Source: Herbiconiux sp. SALV-R1 (lineage in GTDB: Bacteria > Actinomycetota > Actinomycetes > Actinomycetales > Microbacteriaceae). From it: 64,000 bases of DNA. The stretch is taken from contig NZ_CP053344.1 in assembly GCF_013113715.1 (NCBI RefSeq), forward strand, positions 2,914,001 to 2,978,000, written 5' to 3'. Below the pieces are notes generated by a model that saw nothing but the letters and a program-made list of their open reading frames with translations, did no database searches and was not told the DNA's origin. Made by a program: the position numbers and the translations under genes. Below, piece by piece: positions 8,472-18,302 of the stretch (position 1 is its first letter; each line of letters opens with the position of its first letter).

Positions 8472-8559
8472 GGAGAATTCGCCTAGTGGCCTATGGCGCA
8501 CGCTTGGAAAGCGTGTTGGGTGCAAGCCCTCGGGGGTTCGAATCCCCCATTCTCCGCCA
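8472..8559 (+). tRNA. tRNA-Ser (anticodon GGA)
   Basis: The acceptor arm GGAGAAT (8472-8478) pairs with ATTCTCC (8549-8555); discriminator G at 8556 and an encoded CCA at 8557-8559. The anticodon stem-loop CACGCTTGGAAAGCGTG gives anticodon GGA, reading UCC/UCU. A long variable arm (TTGGGTGCAAGCCCTC region) is typical of class II tRNA-Ser. The T-loop GGGTTCGAATCCC is intact. Confidence 0.97.
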
Positions 8560-8653
8560 CACCCCGCCTCCCGCCGCTCATGGGAACGCGCACGCCCCCC
8601 CACAGCCGGGTTCGAATCCCCCATTCTCCGCCACACCCCGCCTCCCGCCGCTC
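8534..8653. repeat. Direct repeat of the tRNA-Ser 3' end
   Basis: 46 bp from the T-loop through CCA plus 20 bp of flank (8534-8579) recur exactly at 8608-8653, separated by 28 bp. The second copy lacks the rest of a tRNA. This resembles an att-site duplication or a collapsed second tRNA. Confidence 0.85.
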
Positions 8654-8731
8654 CTCTGCGAGCGCGCTCTACGCCACCGGCCGTGCTGAGGCGCTGGCCT
8701 CCCCCGCGCCGCAGCGCGTGGCCCGCGCCGC

Positions 8732-10132
8732 TCACTCGACCGCGAGGGCCACGACCGGGGAGATGCGGGTGGCGCGACGGGTGGGGGCGACGGAGGCCGC
8801 GAGGGTGAGAAGGGCCGCCGAGATGGCCACCGCGGCGAGCAGCCAGAGGGGCACGACCGGGGCCACGAATCCGCCGGTGCCCGGCAGCGAGGCCAGCAGC
8901 GACTGCGCACCCGCCCAGCCGTAGAAGGTGCCGAGCAGCAGACCGACCAGCACGGCGGCGATGGTGAGTTGGGCGCTCTCGACGGCGATCATCCGTCTCA
9001 GTTGCCCGGCGGTGAACCCGAGCGCGCGCAGCAGCCCGAGCTCGCGGGTGCGCTGCAGCACGCTGAGCGAGAGGTTGTTCACCATGCCGACCGCCGCGAT
9101 GAGCGCGCTGAAGCCGAGCAGCACCGAGAAGACGACGACGGTGACCAGGATGACGGAATCGAGCTGCACCGCATCCCCCGGCTCGCTCGGGAACGCCGTC
9201 TCGAGCACCCGCTGGTAGCTGCCGGTCGCGACGGCGAACATCGTCACCAGCGTCACGCCGATGACGAGGCCGATGGTGGTGCGGGTACTCCGCTCGGGGT
9301 AGCGCACCGCGTTCTCCGCGGCCAGACGCGCACTCGCGCCACGACCGAACAGGCGGCCGACGAGTCGCAACGTCGCGGGCATCACGACCTGGGCGCCGAG
9401 CACGAACCCGGTGAACGAGAGCACCCCGCCGAGCACGGCCGGCAGGATGCCGACCGGGTTCGCGATGCCCACGATCACGCCGAGCGCGAGCATTCCTCCG
9501 CCGAGCAGCAGGAAGACGAGCGCGGCGGCGTTCCGGCCCCGCCGGCCCCTCGCCTCCTCGTACCGAAGCTCGTGCGCGCCGCCCGTCGCCTGCATCGGCG
9601 ACACGTCGAGCACCCGGCGCGAGCCGGCCCAGGATGCCGCCCAGGTGGTGAGCACCACGGTGACCATCGGGAGCACGATCACGGGCTGGATCCATTCGTA
9701 GGGCAGCGCGGGAGCGAACCCGCCCGCCACCGCAGCCTGCAGCAGCCCCGCGCTGACCAGCACGCCGAGCACCGCCCCGAGCATCGCACCGAGGGCGCCC
9801 ACCGCCAGCCCCTCGCGGGCCACGGCTCGGCGCTGGCTCGACGCGCTCGCGCCGAGCAGCCTGAGCAGGGCGATGGTGCGGGTGCGGCCCGCGATGATGG
9901 TGGCGAAGGTGTTCGCCGTCACGACCGCCCCCACGTAGGTGGCGATGACGATGAAGACCCCGGCGAGCAGGGCCAGCACGAACGCGACAGTCGAGCTCGA
10001 CCCGGTGACGTCGTCGGCCGAGATGATTTCCGCGAGATGCCCGATCACCGACAGGAGTGCGACGCCGAACGCCGCAGAGAGGGTGGAGACGAGGATGCTC
10101 GGGGCGTGCTCGCCCCGTCGCACACGGTTCAC
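8732..10132 (-). CDS. ABC transporter permease (FtsX/MacB type)
   Basis: 466 aa. A membrane helix near the N-terminus is followed by a second and third that frame the conserved FtsX module (VVTANTFATIIAGRTRTIALLRLLGASASSQRR); a second module appears at 340-466 (LSVLQRTRELGLLRALGFTAGQLRRMI, then two further helices and PTRRATRISPVVALA). The repeated RTRExxLLRALG cytoplasmic loop couples to the ATPase. It starts at a GTG at 10132 whose GTGA overlaps the upstream ATPase stop. Together they form a complete MacB-like export or mechanotransmission unit; substrate unknown. The neighbouring two-component system probably controls it. Confidence 0.92.
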   Translation of the reverse strand: MNRVRRGEHAPSILVSTLSAAFGVALLSVIGHLAEIISADDVTGSSSTVAFVLALLAGVFIVIATYVGAVVTANTFATIIAGRTRTIALLRLLGASASSQRRAVAREGLAVGALGAMLGAVLGVLVSAGLLQAAVAGGFAPALPYEWIQPVIVLPMVTVVLTTWAASWAGSRRVLDVSPMQATGGAHELRYEEARGRRGRNAAALVFLLLGGGMLALGVIVGIANPVGILPAVLGGVLSFTGFVLGAQVVMPATLRLVGRLFGRGASARLAAENAVRYPERSTRTTIGLVIGVTLVTMFAVATGSYQRVLETAFPSEPGDAVQLDSVILVTVVVFSVLLGFSALIAAVGMVNNLSLSVLQRTRELGLLRALGFTAGQLRRMIAVESAQLTIAAVLVGLLLGTFYGWAGAQSLLASLPGTGGFVAPVVPLWLLAAVAISAALLTLAASVAPTRRATRISPVVALAVE

Positions 10133-10890
10133 GCCACACCCTCCATCCCGAGCATGTACCGGCTGATCTCGGCGGCGCTCGAACGGCCCCGCTCTTCCGC
10201 GATGCGCCCGTCGGCCAGGAACACGATGCGATCGGCGTAGCTCGCCGCCACGGGATCGTGGGTCACCATGGCGATGCTCTGCCCGTACTCCGAGCTGGCC
10301 GCGGCAAGGAGCGACAGCACCTCGCGCCCCGTGCGCGAGTCGAGGTTGCCGGTGGGCTCGTCGGCGAACACGAGGTCGGGGCGCGAGCCGAGTGCGCGCA
10401 CGATCGCCACCCGCTGCTGCTGCCCGCCCGAGAGCTCGTGCGGGCGGTGCCGCAGCCTCGGAGCGAGCCCGAGCGAGTCGATGAGCCCGTCGATGCGCAG
10501 GCGCTCCTCCGCCGTGGGGCGCCGGCCGTCGAGCTCGAACGGGAGCAGGATGTTGCCCTCCACGTCGAGCGTGGGAACGAGGTTGAACGACTGGAAGACG
10601 AAGCCGACCCTGCGCCTCCGCACGGCCGTGAGCTCGCGGTCGCCGAGGGCGGAGATGTCAGTGTCGCCGATCCACACCCGGCCGGCCGTCGGTGTGTCGA
10701 GTCCGGCCATGATGTGCATGAGCGTCGACTTGCCCGATCCGCTCGGGCCCATGATCGCGGTGAACTCGCCGCGACGGATGCCGATGGAGACGTCGTCGAG
10801 CGCGGTGACGGCGGTGCTCCCCCGGCCGTACGATTTCGTGAGCTGTGTGACCCGGGCGACGAGGCCGAGGTCGGTCGGTGTGATCTGCAT
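10129..10890 (-). CDS. ABC transporter ATP-binding protein (LolD/MacB type)
   Basis: 253 aa with a full set of ATPase motifs: Walker A GPSGSGKST (about 48-56), Q-loop FVFQSFNL, signature LSGGQQQRVAIVRAL, Walker B DLVFADEPTGNLDS, and H-loop VTHD. The FQSFNLVPTLDVEGNI segment is typical of the MacB/LolD subfamily paired with FtsX permeases. TAGCGT (10902 to 10897) sits 6 nt before the ATG with no Shine-Dalgarno, so the transcript is probably leaderless. It is followed by the permease with a 4-bp overlap. Confidence 0.95.
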   Translation of the reverse strand: MQITPTDLGLVARVTQLTKSYGRGSTAVTALDDVSIGIRRGEFTAIMGPSGSGKSTLMHIMAGLDTPTAGRVWIGDTDISALGDRELTAVRRRRVGFVFQSFNLVPTLDVEGNILLPFELDGRRPTAEERLRIDGLIDSLGLAPRLRHRPHELSGGQQQRVAIVRALGSRPDLVFADEPTGNLDSRTGREVLSLLAAASSEYGQSIAMVTHDPVAASYADRIVFLADGRIAEERGRSSAAEISRYMLGMEGVA

Positions 10891-11038
10891 GCTCCGACGC
10901 TACGGAGAGGGTGCGGCGGTGCGCGTCGGACCACGGGACGACGGCCGTCCATCGCTGGGATGACACTTCGCTGGGCTCGACGGGCCACGCGGGGCGACGT
11001 CGAGCCGTGCCCGGCTGCACCTCGTGGGCGCAGCCGCC

Positions 11039-11734
11039 TCAGGTCAGCCCGCGCTCGTGGGCGAACACGACGAGCTGCACCCGGTCGCGCAGCTCGAGCT
11101 TGCCGAGGATGCGGCTGACATGCGTCTTCACGGTCGCCTCGCTCACGAACTCCGTGCGGGCGATCTCGGCGTTGCTGAGGCCGCGGGCGGCGAGCCTGAA
11201 GATCTCCTGCTCCCGGGCGGTGAGCCGCGCGAAGGCGGGCGGCTCGCTCGTGCCGGGCGGCGCGGCAGGAGCATCCGTCACCCCTTCGGCGAAGTGCTCG
11301 AGCAACTCGTGCACCGCCGAGGCGGCGATGACGGAGGTGCCCGCGTGCACGGTGCGGATGGCGGCGAGCAGGAACTCGGGGTCGGCGTCTTTCAGCACGA
11401 AGCCGCTCGCACCGGCGCGGATGGCGCGCGCCGCCGCCTCGTCGAAGTCGAAGGTGGTGAGCACGATCACCCGCACCGTGCGACCGGCGGCGTCGGCGGC
11501 CGCGAGCACGCGTCGGGTCGATTCGATGCCGTCGAGCACGGGCATCCGCACGTCCATCAGCACGACGTCGGGCAGCGCAGATTCGGCGAGCAGGGCGCCT
11601 GCCGCCCCGTCGCCGGCCTCGCCCACGAACTCCAGATCGGGCTGCGACGACACGACCATGCGGATTCCCGCACGGAACAGCGCCTGGTCGTCGACGAGGG
11701 CGACACGGATGCGCGCTGCGGCGGTGTCGGTCAC
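11039..11734 (-). CDS. LuxR/NarL-type response regulator
   Basis: 231 aa. The receiver domain (about 8-125) has the acidic pair in VALVDDQALFR, the phosphoacceptor Asp in VVLMDVRMPVLDG, Thr in VLTTFD and Lys in GFVLKDADP. An Ala/Pro linker carries to a NarL-type helix-turn-helix (about 165-230: LTAREQEIFRLAARGLSNAEIA, then VSEATVKTHVSRILGKL). The start is a GTG at 11734 overlapping the kinase stop (GTGA), with AGGAGG 6 nt upstream inside the kinase gene. Cognate partner of the kinase; likely target is the adjacent ABC exporter. Confidence 0.95.
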   Translation of the reverse strand: MTDTAAARIRVALVDDQALFRAGIRMVVSSQPDLEFVGEAGDGAAGALLAESALPDVVLMDVRMPVLDGIESTRRVLAAADAAGRTVRVIVLTTFDFDEAAARAIRAGASGFVLKDADPEFLLAAIRTVHAGTSVIAASAVHELLEHFAEGVTDAPAAPPGTSEPPAFARLTAREQEIFRLAARGLSNAEIARTEFVSEATVKTHVSRILGKLELRDRVQLVVFAHERGLT

Positions 11735-13185
11735 GGACGGCCTCCTGAGGTGATCGGGATGGTGAACTCGACGACGAATCGCTCGTCGTGGGCCGCCGCG
11801 CCGAGGGTGCCGCCGGCGAGCAGGGCGCGCTCGCGCATCCCGTCGACCCCGTGCCCCGCGGGCGCCGCCGCCGGGGCCGGGGCCGCGCCCGCCGCCGGGG
11901 CCGCCGTTGCCGGGGCCGGGGCCGCAGGGACCGCGGGCGCCGCCGGGGCCGGGGCCGTGGCCGCAGGCACCGCGGGCGCCGCCGCGACCGCGGGAGCCGC
12001 CGGCGTGACGGTGGCCGCCGCCGCGCTCGCAGGGACCGTGGCCGCAGCTGCCGCACCCGCAGGGACGGTGGCCGCAGGGACCGCGGGCGCCGCCGCCGGG
12101 GCCATGACCGTGGCCGCACGGAGCGCGGGCGCCGCCGGGGCCGTGGTCGCAGGGACCGCGGGCGCCGCCGCGGTTGCCCGGGCGACGCGGTTCGAGATGA
12201 CGCCCGACACGCGGTCGGGCTGCCAGGTGAGCTCTACGCGCGCACCGTCGCCGGCGCCGTGGCGCAGGGCGTTGGTGAGGGCCTCCTGCACGATGCGGTA
12301 GACCGCGATCTGCGCCCCGGCCGGCAGGGCGGCAGGCGTGCCGGTCTCCTCGATCGCGACGGGGAGACCGGATGCGCGCAGCTGCCCGTAGAGCCGGTCG
12401 AGGTCGGCGAGCACGGGCTGCGGTCCGGGTGCCTCGTCGTGGCGCAGTTGCGCGAGCAGCAGTCGCACGTCGGCGAGGGCTTCGCGAGCGGTCGACGAGA
12501 TTGTCACGAGCGACGAGTCGACGGCCTCGGGATCGGTCGCGCGGGCGTAGCGCGCGCCGTCGGCCTGAGCGATCACGACGGCGAGCGAGTGGGCGACGAC
12601 GTCGTGCATGTCGCGCGCGATGCGGTTGCGCTCCTGCTCGACGGCCACCGTCTGCTCCGCCAGCGCTTCCCGGCGGCGACTCTCGCGCGCGGCGGCCCAG
12701 GCGCGCGCGAGCAGCCCGAACGTCCAGCTGAGCACGAGGGTCGCCGAGGAGGCGATGAGCAGGATCGTGGCCGTCAGCAACACCCGGGAGGGTGCGGGCG
12801 CAGCGACCTCCCCCACGATGGCGCTCCAGTACGCGATCGCGGTGAGGTAGGCCGTGGCGATCACGGCGCCGAGGATCGCCGAGCCGAGCCCCACCCACTT
12901 CAGCCCCGCTCCACCCCGCCGCGCCGTGGCGTAGAGCACGGGCAGGATGGCGAGGTTCGCGAGATCGGGCGGCAGCACCGCCGCGAGTTGCACGATCGCG
13001 CCCAGCCACGCCACCCCGAGGGCGAGCACCGGACTCACCCGGCGGAGGGCGAGCGCACCGCCCATCGCGACGACGACCACCGCGAGGGCGACACCTTCGA
13101 TGCCGATCGCCACCCGCAGCAGCACGCAGGCGACGGCCAGCCCGATGTCGATCGCCAGCTGCGCCGGCCCCAGGGTGCGGATCAC
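11731..13185 (-). CDS. Membrane sensor histidine kinase with Ala/Pro insertion in the ATPase domain
   Basis: 484 aa. Several hydrophobic helices (about 10-160) form a membrane sensor, then a HisKA_3 dimerisation helix with phospho-His in RDMHDVVAHSL (His194), and a HATPase_c domain: N-box EALTNALRHG (301-310) and G-box GHGVDGMRERALLAGG (444-459). Between ISNRV (about 331-335) and the G-box lies about 107 residues of almost pure Ala/Pro/Val/Thr, where other family members have only a short loop. Translation starts at GTG 13185, with TAGCGT (13197 to 13192) 6 nt upstream, a leaderless layout. Ends overlapping the response regulator. Confidence 0.92.
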   Translation of the reverse strand: MIRTLGPAQLAIDIGLAVACVLLRVAIGIEGVALAVVVVAMGGALALRRVSPVLALGVAWLGAIVQLAAVLPPDLANLAILPVLYATARRGGAGLKWVGLGSAILGAVIATAYLTAIAYWSAIVGEVAAPAPSRVLLTATILLIASSATLVLSWTFGLLARAWAAARESRRREALAEQTVAVEQERNRIARDMHDVVAHSLAVVIAQADGARYARATDPEAVDSSLVTISSTAREALADVRLLLAQLRHDEAPGPQPVLADLDRLYGQLRASGLPVAIEETGTPAALPAGAQIAVYRIVQEALTNALRHGAGDGARVELTWQPDRVSGVISNRVARATAAAPAVPATTAPAAPALRAATVMAPAAAPAVPAATVPAGAAAAATVPASAAAATVTPAAPAVAAAPAVPAATAPAPAAPAVPAAPAPATAAPAAGAAPAPAAAPAGHGVDGMRERALLAGGTLGAAAHDERFVVEFTIPITSGGRP

Positions 13186-13285
13186 CCCTTCACGCTACGG
13201 TCTTGCCCGCCGCCGCTCGACCCGCGCGGAGCCGAACGGGGCGAGAACTCACGGAAATCATCCTCGAGATGTACGCCGCGTGCGC

Positions 13286-13435
13286 GCGAAACGACGGAGT
13301 ATCCGGCGCGACAGGGGACGAGCATCCGTCGTTCGGGCGACATGGCCCGAAACTCCGTCGTTTCGCTGAGCCCGGGGCGGCGGGTGAGGGCGGGGCGGCG
13401 GGTGAGGGCAGGGCGGCGGGTGAGGGCAGGGCGGC
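13286..13435. repeat. Intergenic palindrome followed by 18-bp tandem repeats
   Basis: GCGAAACGACGGAGT (13286-13300) and ACTCCGTCGTTTCGC (13352-13366) are perfect 15-bp inverted repeats separated by 51 bp. Just after them CGGGTGAGGG recurs at 13381, 13399 and 13417, an 18-bp period. The whole 13186-13493 gap, between the kinase promoter and the end of the DUF3151 gene, shows no gene. Confidence 0.8.
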
Positions 13436-13493
13436 GGCAACCGCCAGCCCGGCCCGCGGCCCCGCGGCAGGCGGGCCGGCGCCGCAGGCGCGG

Positions 13494-13931
13494 CTAGCGG
13501 GCGCCCGACTCGATGGCGGGGATGGCAGCGGGGTCGGCGCCCTCGAGGAAGTCGGTGAGGCGGGTGACCTCGTCGGTCTCGCCGATGCCCTCGGCGGCGC
13601 GGCGGAGCATGTAGAGCGCCAGCAGCACGCCGCGGTTGCCCTCGTGCGACCACGGCACCGGGCCCTGGCCCTTCCAGCCGCCGCGGCGGAGGGCGTCGAG
13701 ACCGCGGTGGTAGCCGACGCGGGCGTAAGCGTACGACTGCACGAGCTCGCGGCGCGACCAGGCGCGGTCGGCGAGCACGGCCCAGGCGAGCGAGGAGGTG
13801 GGGTGCTCGCGCACCGTCTGCTCGAGCACGTCGTCGACGTCGAAGCCGACGGCTGCGGCGAGCGCCTCGCGCACGGCCGGGTCGTCGGTGAGGTAGGTCG
13901 GGGGCACGCCCAGGAGGTTCTCGCTGCTCAT
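13494..13931 (-). CDS. DUF3151 family protein
   Basis: 145 aa, soluble, matching the actinobacterial DUF3151 family in length and features: N-terminal LLGVPPTYL, AWAVLADRAW, the YAYARVGYHRGLDALRRGGWKG block, and ALYMLRRAAEGIGE. Helical and possibly TPR-like, but the role is not established. TACGAT (13943 to 13938) lies 6 nt before the ATG, supporting this start and a leaderless message. Confidence 0.9.
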   Translation of the reverse strand: MSSENLLGVPPTYLTDDPAVREALAAAVGFDVDDVLEQTVREHPTSSLAWAVLADRAWSRRELVQSYAYARVGYHRGLDALRRGGWKGQGPVPWSHEGNRGVLLALYMLRRAAEGIGETDEVTRLTDFLEGADPAAIPAIESGAR

Positions 13932-14000
13932 GCTCCGATCGTACCCGCGCTGTGTGCGTCCCCTCCCCGAGGAGGGAGGGGGCGGCCCCCGGAACGACGA

Positions 14001-14029
14001 GACGCCCCGGCCTGCACGACCGGGGCGTC
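14001..14029 (-). terminator. Strong hairpin after the 19-codon ORF
   Basis: GACGCCCCGG (14001-14010) and CCGGGGCGTC (14020-14029) form a perfect 10-bp stem with a 9-nt loop. No long T-run follows on the minus strand, so it could equally be a structured leader element upstream of DUF3151. Confidence 0.65.
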
Positions 14030-14062
14030 TTCTGGAATCGAACTGGAAATGCGGGGCGGGGC

Positions 14063-14122
14063 TCAGTGAGCCCGGGCTCCCGTCACCTGCTGAATCGAGC
14101 CCGATGCGATCTGGCCTGTCAT
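14063..14122 (-). CDS. 19-residue ORF with strong ribosome binding site
   Basis: ATG at 14122 preceded by AAAGGAG with good spacing; the product reads MTGQIASGSIQQVTGARAH and stops at 14063. A perfect hairpin begins 34 nt downstream. Too short to classify, with no run of a single amino acid that would mark a classic attenuator. It may be a leader peptide or independent small protein, transcribed from upstream of 14122. A second 19-residue ORF with an equally strong site occurs at 52364-52423; the two peptides are not similar. Confidence 0.5.
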   Translation of the reverse strand: MTGQIASGSIQQVTGARAH

Positions 14123-14237
14123 AGTCGACTCCTTTCGTAGGCGGTTCCACCGATGAGGTGGATGCCCTATTCAACGCCTCCGCGCATCCGTTGTAAAGCG
14201 GTTCTCGTGCGCTCAGGGCGAAACGGGCGGCGGGCGG

Positions 14238-16718
14238 CTAGCCGTTGTCACCCCCGGTGTCGACCGCTGAGTCGTTCGGCCCCTCGCTCGACCCCTCGGA
14301 GTCGAGCGCGCCGCCCGACTCCCCCGAGCGGTCGAACGGCAGCCCCGCCGAGCCGGTGACGTCGGGCATGTCTTCGCCGTGGCTGCGCGTGTAGGCGCGG
14401 TGCTCGGCACGCGCGTCGTCCATCTTCTGCGACAGCGCCGCATACGCGGTGGTGAGCCGCGGCACGCGCCGGATGACGTCCATCACCAGCCGGAACCGGT
14501 CGAGATCGTTCAGCATGAGCATGTCGAACGGGGTCGTCGTGGTGCCCATCTCCTTGAACCCGCGCACGTGGATGTTCGAGTGGTTCGTGCGCCGGTAGGT
14601 GAGGCGGTGGATGAGCGACGGATACCCGTGGAAGGCGAAGATCACGGGCTTGTCGACCGTGAACACCGCGTCGAACGACTCGTGGTCGAGGCCGTGCGGA
14701 TGCTCGGACTCGTCTTGCAGGCGCATCAGGTCGACGACGTTCACGAACCGCACCGCGAGATCGGGGATCTCCTTCCGGAGGATCTGCACCGCGGCCATCG
14801 CCTCCACGGTCGGGATGTCGCCCGCCGACGTGATGACCACATCCGGCTCCTCCCCCGGTCGCTCAGTGCCGGCCCACTCCCACACGCTCACGCCGCGGGC
14901 ACCATGCGTTCGTGCCTCCTCGAGCGAGAGCAGCGTGGCGGTGGGTTGCTTGCCGGCGACGATCACGTTCACGTAGTCGCGGGTGGCGAAGCAGTGCTCG
15001 GCGGTGACGAGCAGCGTGTTCGCATCCGGGGGCAGGTACACCCGCACCACGCTCGCCTTCTTGTTGACGACATGGTCGAGGAACCCGGGGTCTTGGTGCG
15101 AGAAGCCGTTGTGGTCTTGCCGCCAGACGTGCGAGGAGAGCAGGTAGGTGAAGGAGGAGATGGGCCGCCGCCACTCCACCTCGGCGCTCGACTCCAGCCA
15201 CTTCGCGTACTGGTTGAACATGGAGTCGACGATGTGGATGAACGCCTCATACGAGGTGAACAGCCCGTGCCGCCCGGTGAGCAGGTAGCCCTCGAGGAGC
15301 CCCTGCGCGAGGTTCTCGCTCAGCACCTCGATGACCCGCCCGTCGCGAGCCAGGTGGGTGTCGGTGTCGAGCACCTCCGCCTGCCACTGCTTCGCCGTGA
15401 CCTCGTAGACGTCGTCGAGGCGGTTCGACGCCACCTCGTCGGGCCCGAAGATGCGGAAGGTGTCGGGGTTCTCGGCCATCAGGTCGCGGAGCCACTGCCC
15501 GAGCACCCGCGTCGGCTCGACGACGACCCCGCGCCCCTCCGAGACGTCGACGGCGTGCGGCTCGAGGGGAGGCAGCCCGAGCGCCTTGCGCAGCAGACCG
15601 CCGTTCGCGTGCGGGTTCGCGCTCATGCGCAGCTCGCCGGATGGCCGGGCCGCGTCGAGCACGGCAGAGGGGCGGCCGTCGCGCTCGGCGTCGAACAGCT
15701 CGCCGGGACGGTAGCTGCGCAACCACTCCTCGAGCTGCGCGAGGTGCTCCGGGTTGCCGCGCACGCCCGACAGCGGCACCTGGTGGGCCCGCCACGTGTT
15801 CTCGACGGGGAGCCCGTCGACGACCTTCGGCCCCGTCCAGCCCTTGGGCGTCTTCAGCACGATCATCGGCCACGGCGGTCGGGACGGGTCTGAACCGGTG
15901 CGGGCAGCATCCTGAATCGCGGCGATGTCGTCGAGAGCCTCGGCGAGCACGGCGGCGAAGCGCTCGTGCACGAGCATCGGGTCTTCGCCGTCGAAGCCGC
16001 CCTCGACGATGCGCGGCGAGTAGCCGTAGCCGATGAACAGCGACCGCAGCTCCTCCTCGGAGATGCGGGCGAGCAGGGTGGGGTTGGCGATCTTGTAGCC
16101 GTTGAGGTTGAGGATGGGGAGCACGGCTCCATCGCTCGCCGGGTCGAGGAACTTGTTGAGGTGCCAGCTCGTGGCGAGCGTCGCCGTCTCGGCCTCGCCG
16201 TCGCCGATGACGCAGGCGGCGATGAGGCCGGGGTTGTCGAGCACCGCGCCGTAGGCGTGCACGAGGGAGTAGCCGAGCTCGCCGCCCTCGTTGATGGAGC
16301 CCGGCGTCTCGGGCGCCGCGTGGGAGGGGATTCCGCCGGGGAACGAGAACTGCCGGAACAGCCGCGAGATGCCCTCGCGGTCGAACGGGATGCGCGGGAA
16401 CAGCTCGGAGTAGGTCTGGTCGAGCCAGGCGTTGGCCACGACTCCCGGGCCGCCGTGACCCGGGCCGGCGAGGTAGATGACGTCGCAGCCGCGCTCGACG
16501 ATCTGCTTGTTGAGGTGCGCCCACACCAGGTTGAGCGCGGGGGTGGTGCCCCAGTGGCCGAGCAGCCTGGGCTTGATCGACTCGGGCGTGAGGGGTTTGT
16601 CGAGAAGGGGGTCGTCGCCGAGGAGGTAGATCTGCCCGACGGAGAGGTAGTTGGCCGCCCGCCACCAGGCGTCGACGACCTCGAGTGCGACAGGTTCGGT
16701 GGTGCTGTGCTCGCTCAT
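14238..16718 (-). CDS. xfp: Xylulose-5-phosphate/fructose-6-phosphate phosphoketolase
   Basis: 826 aa, full length for the thiamine-diphosphate phosphoketolase that cleaves xylulose-5-phosphate (or fructose-6-phosphate) with phosphate to acetyl-phosphate and an aldose phosphate. Signatures: N-terminal [50 protein letters not shown], and [13 protein letters not shown] in the pyrimidine domain. TAGGCT (16731 to 16726) lies 7 nt before the ATG with no Shine-Dalgarno, implying a leaderless transcript. The C-terminal tail (about 40 residues) is Ser/Gly/Asp-rich. It supplies acetyl-phosphate to Pta and AckA. Confidence 0.97.
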   Translation of the reverse strand: MSEHSTTEPVALEVVDAWWRAANYLSVGQIYLLGDDPLLDKPLTPESIKPRLLGHWGTTPALNLVWAHLNKQIVERGCDVIYLAGPGHGGPGVVANAWLDQTYSELFPRIPFDREGISRLFRQFSFPGGIPSHAAPETPGSINEGGELGYSLVHAYGAVLDNPGLIAACVIGDGEAETATLATSWHLNKFLDPASDGAVLPILNLNGYKIANPTLLARISEEELRSLFIGYGYSPRIVEGGFDGEDPMLVHERFAAVLAEALDDIAAIQDAARTGSDPSRPPWPMIVLKTPKGWTGPKVVDGLPVENTWRAHQVPLSGVRGNPEHLAQLEEWLRSYRPGELFDAERDGRPSAVLDAARPSGELRMSANPHANGGLLRKALGLPPLEPHAVDVSEGRGVVVEPTRVLGQWLRDLMAENPDTFRIFGPDEVASNRLDDVYEVTAKQWQAEVLDTDTHLARDGRVIEVLSENLAQGLLEGYLLTGRHGLFTSYEAFIHIVDSMFNQYAKWLESSAEVEWRRPISSFTYLLSSHVWRQDHNGFSHQDPGFLDHVVNKKASVVRVYLPPDANTLLVTAEHCFATRDYVNVIVAGKQPTATLLSLEEARTHGARGVSVWEWAGTERPGEEPDVVITSAGDIPTVEAMAAVQILRKEIPDLAVRFVNVVDLMRLQDESEHPHGLDHESFDAVFTVDKPVIFAFHGYPSLIHRLTYRRTNHSNIHVRGFKEMGTTTTPFDMLMLNDLDRFRLVMDVIRRVPRLTTAYAALSQKMDDARAEHRAYTRSHGEDMPDVTGSAGLPFDRSGESGGALDSEGSSEGPNDSAVDTGGDNG

Positions 16719-16830
16719 GGGCCTCAGCCTAAGAAGGTGCGGCGGGCGCGGCCAGGGGTTGTGGAGAACCACTGGAGAGTGCGCCCCCTGTGCACTACTC
16801 TCGGGCCAGCCGCTCGAATCTGGGGGAACC

Positions 16831-18189
16831 GTGACCGCAGCATCGCCAGACGCCTCTCCCGCACCCGCCCAGGGTGCCCAGGGCGGCGCGCCCGACGAGA
16901 CTCCCGACCGCGCACCGGCGACCCGCGTGCAACTGCTGCTCGCGATTCCCGCGCTCGTCGTGGGGGCCGTCTCGGCGCTCATCCTGTTCGCGCTCGACGA
17001 GCTCTCGGAGTGGCTCGAGGGCCTCATCTGGCACACCCTCCCCGAGGCGACCGGCCTCGACCCCTCGAACGGCTTCTTCATCTTCACCGTGCTCACGCTG
17101 ACGGGCATCGCCGTGGGGCTCGTGGTGTGGCAGCTGCCGGGGCACGGCGGCCGCGACTCGGCGACGACCGAACTCATCGCTCCCCCGCTGCCGCTGCGCT
17201 CGCTGCCGACGCTCGCGCTCGTGGCGACGCTCGGCCTCGCGGGCGGTGTGAGCCTGGGACCGGAGAACCCGATCATCGCCATCAACGCGGGACTCATGGC
17301 CGCGGTGGTGGGCCGGATGTTCACGCGGGTTCCCGTGCAGCTCACCGTGATGATGGCGGCGGCCGGCACCGTCGGTGCGCTGTTCGGCACACCGGTGGCG
17401 GCCGCACTGGTGCTCACCGGCATCGTCGCCGCGTTCCCGCGCGGCGGCGCGCTCTGGGACAGGCTCTTCCTGCCGCTCGTCGCCGCCGGTGCCGGCTCGG
17501 TGACGATGCGGTTCCTCGCCCACCCGACGTTCGAGCTGCCACTGCCCGCCTACGACACCATCGCCCCGATCGACCTGCTGAGCGGCGCCGGCATCGCGGT
17601 CGCGGCGGCCGCGTTCGGGGTGCTTTGCGTGGTGCTGTTCCGGGCACTGCACCGCTTCTTCCACGGTTTCGGCAACCCGCTCGTCTACATCACGCTGGGC
17701 GGCGTGGCGCTGGGGCTGCTCGGGGCGCTCGGTGGCGAGATCACGCTGTTCAAGGGGCTCGCGCAGATGGGTGAGCTCATCACGAACGCGGGCGAGTACT
17801 CCGGACTGCAGCTGCTGTCGATCTTCGGCGTGAAGCTGCTGGCGCTCGCGGTGGCCGGGGCGTCGGGCTTCCGGGGCGGACACATCTTTCCCGCGGTGTT
17901 CCTCGGCGTGGCGTTCGGCATGTACGCGAACGTGCTCGTTCCGGCGATCCCGCTCACGCTCGCCGTGGGCGCGGGAGTGCTCGGCATGGTGCTCGCCATC
18001 GCCCGCGACGGATGGATCGCGCTCTTCGTCGCCACCCTCGTCACCGGCAGCGTGGTGGCGCTCCCGCTGCTGTGCATCGCCATCCTCCCCGCCTGGCTCC
18101 TGGTCTCGCGCGCCCCCGAGATGGTGGTCGCGGAGGTTCCCGACACGAACCGCGTGCTCAACCCCTTCCGCCGTCGCGCCGCGGCCTGA
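16831..18189 (+). CDS. ClC-family chloride channel/antiporter
   Basis: 452 aa integral membrane protein with about ten helices. Family motifs: [14 protein letters not shown] is the GREGP-type selectivity segment keeping the gating Glu, [13 protein letters not shown] follows, and [14 protein letters not shown] matches the GxFxP motif. The usual N-terminal GSGIP is not clear. The gating Glu suggests a Cl-/H+ exchanger more than a pure channel, but this is inference. GTG at 16831 was chosen because TGGGGGA precedes it; the ORF itself extends further upstream. Divergent from xfp. Confidence 0.88.
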   Translation: MTAASPDASPAPAQGAQGGAPDETPDRAPATRVQLLLAIPALVVGAVSALILFALDELSEWLEGLIWHTLPEATGLDPSNGFFIFTVLTLTGIAVGLVVWQLPGHGGRDSATTELIAPPLPLRSLPTLALVATLGLAGGVSLGPENPIIAINAGLMAAVVGRMFTRVPVQLTVMMAAAGTVGALFGTPVAAALVLTGIVAAFPRGGALWDRLFLPLVAAGAGSVTMRFLAHPTFELPLPAYDTIAPIDLLSGAGIAVAAAAFGVLCVVLFRALHRFFHGFGNPLVYITLGGVALGLLGALGGEITLFKGLAQMGELITNAGEYSGLQLLSIFGVKLLALAVAGASGFRGGHIFPAVFLGVAFGMYANVLVPAIPLTLAVGAGVLGMVLAIARDGWIALFVATLVTGSVVALPLLCIAILPAWLLVSRAPEMVVAEVPDTNRVLNPFRRRAAA

Positions 18190-18302
18190 GCCGTGTAGCG
18201 GTGGCCCGGCTCGGCGGGGCCGGGTGCGGGCTGGGTGTTGGCTGGATCGTGTCCCCCTGACGGCCGCTGTCGCGCCCCGAACGGGGCACGTATCCTGAAG
18301 CC

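Noticed and set aside
8608-8653. A second tRNA gene at the repeat
   Set aside because: Only the T-arm to CCA part is present; acceptor 5' half, D arm and anticodon arm are missing.
14063-14122. Classic amino-acid attenuator peptide
   Set aside because: The 19 residues contain no run of one amino acid, and the neighbouring genes are not amino acid biosynthetic.
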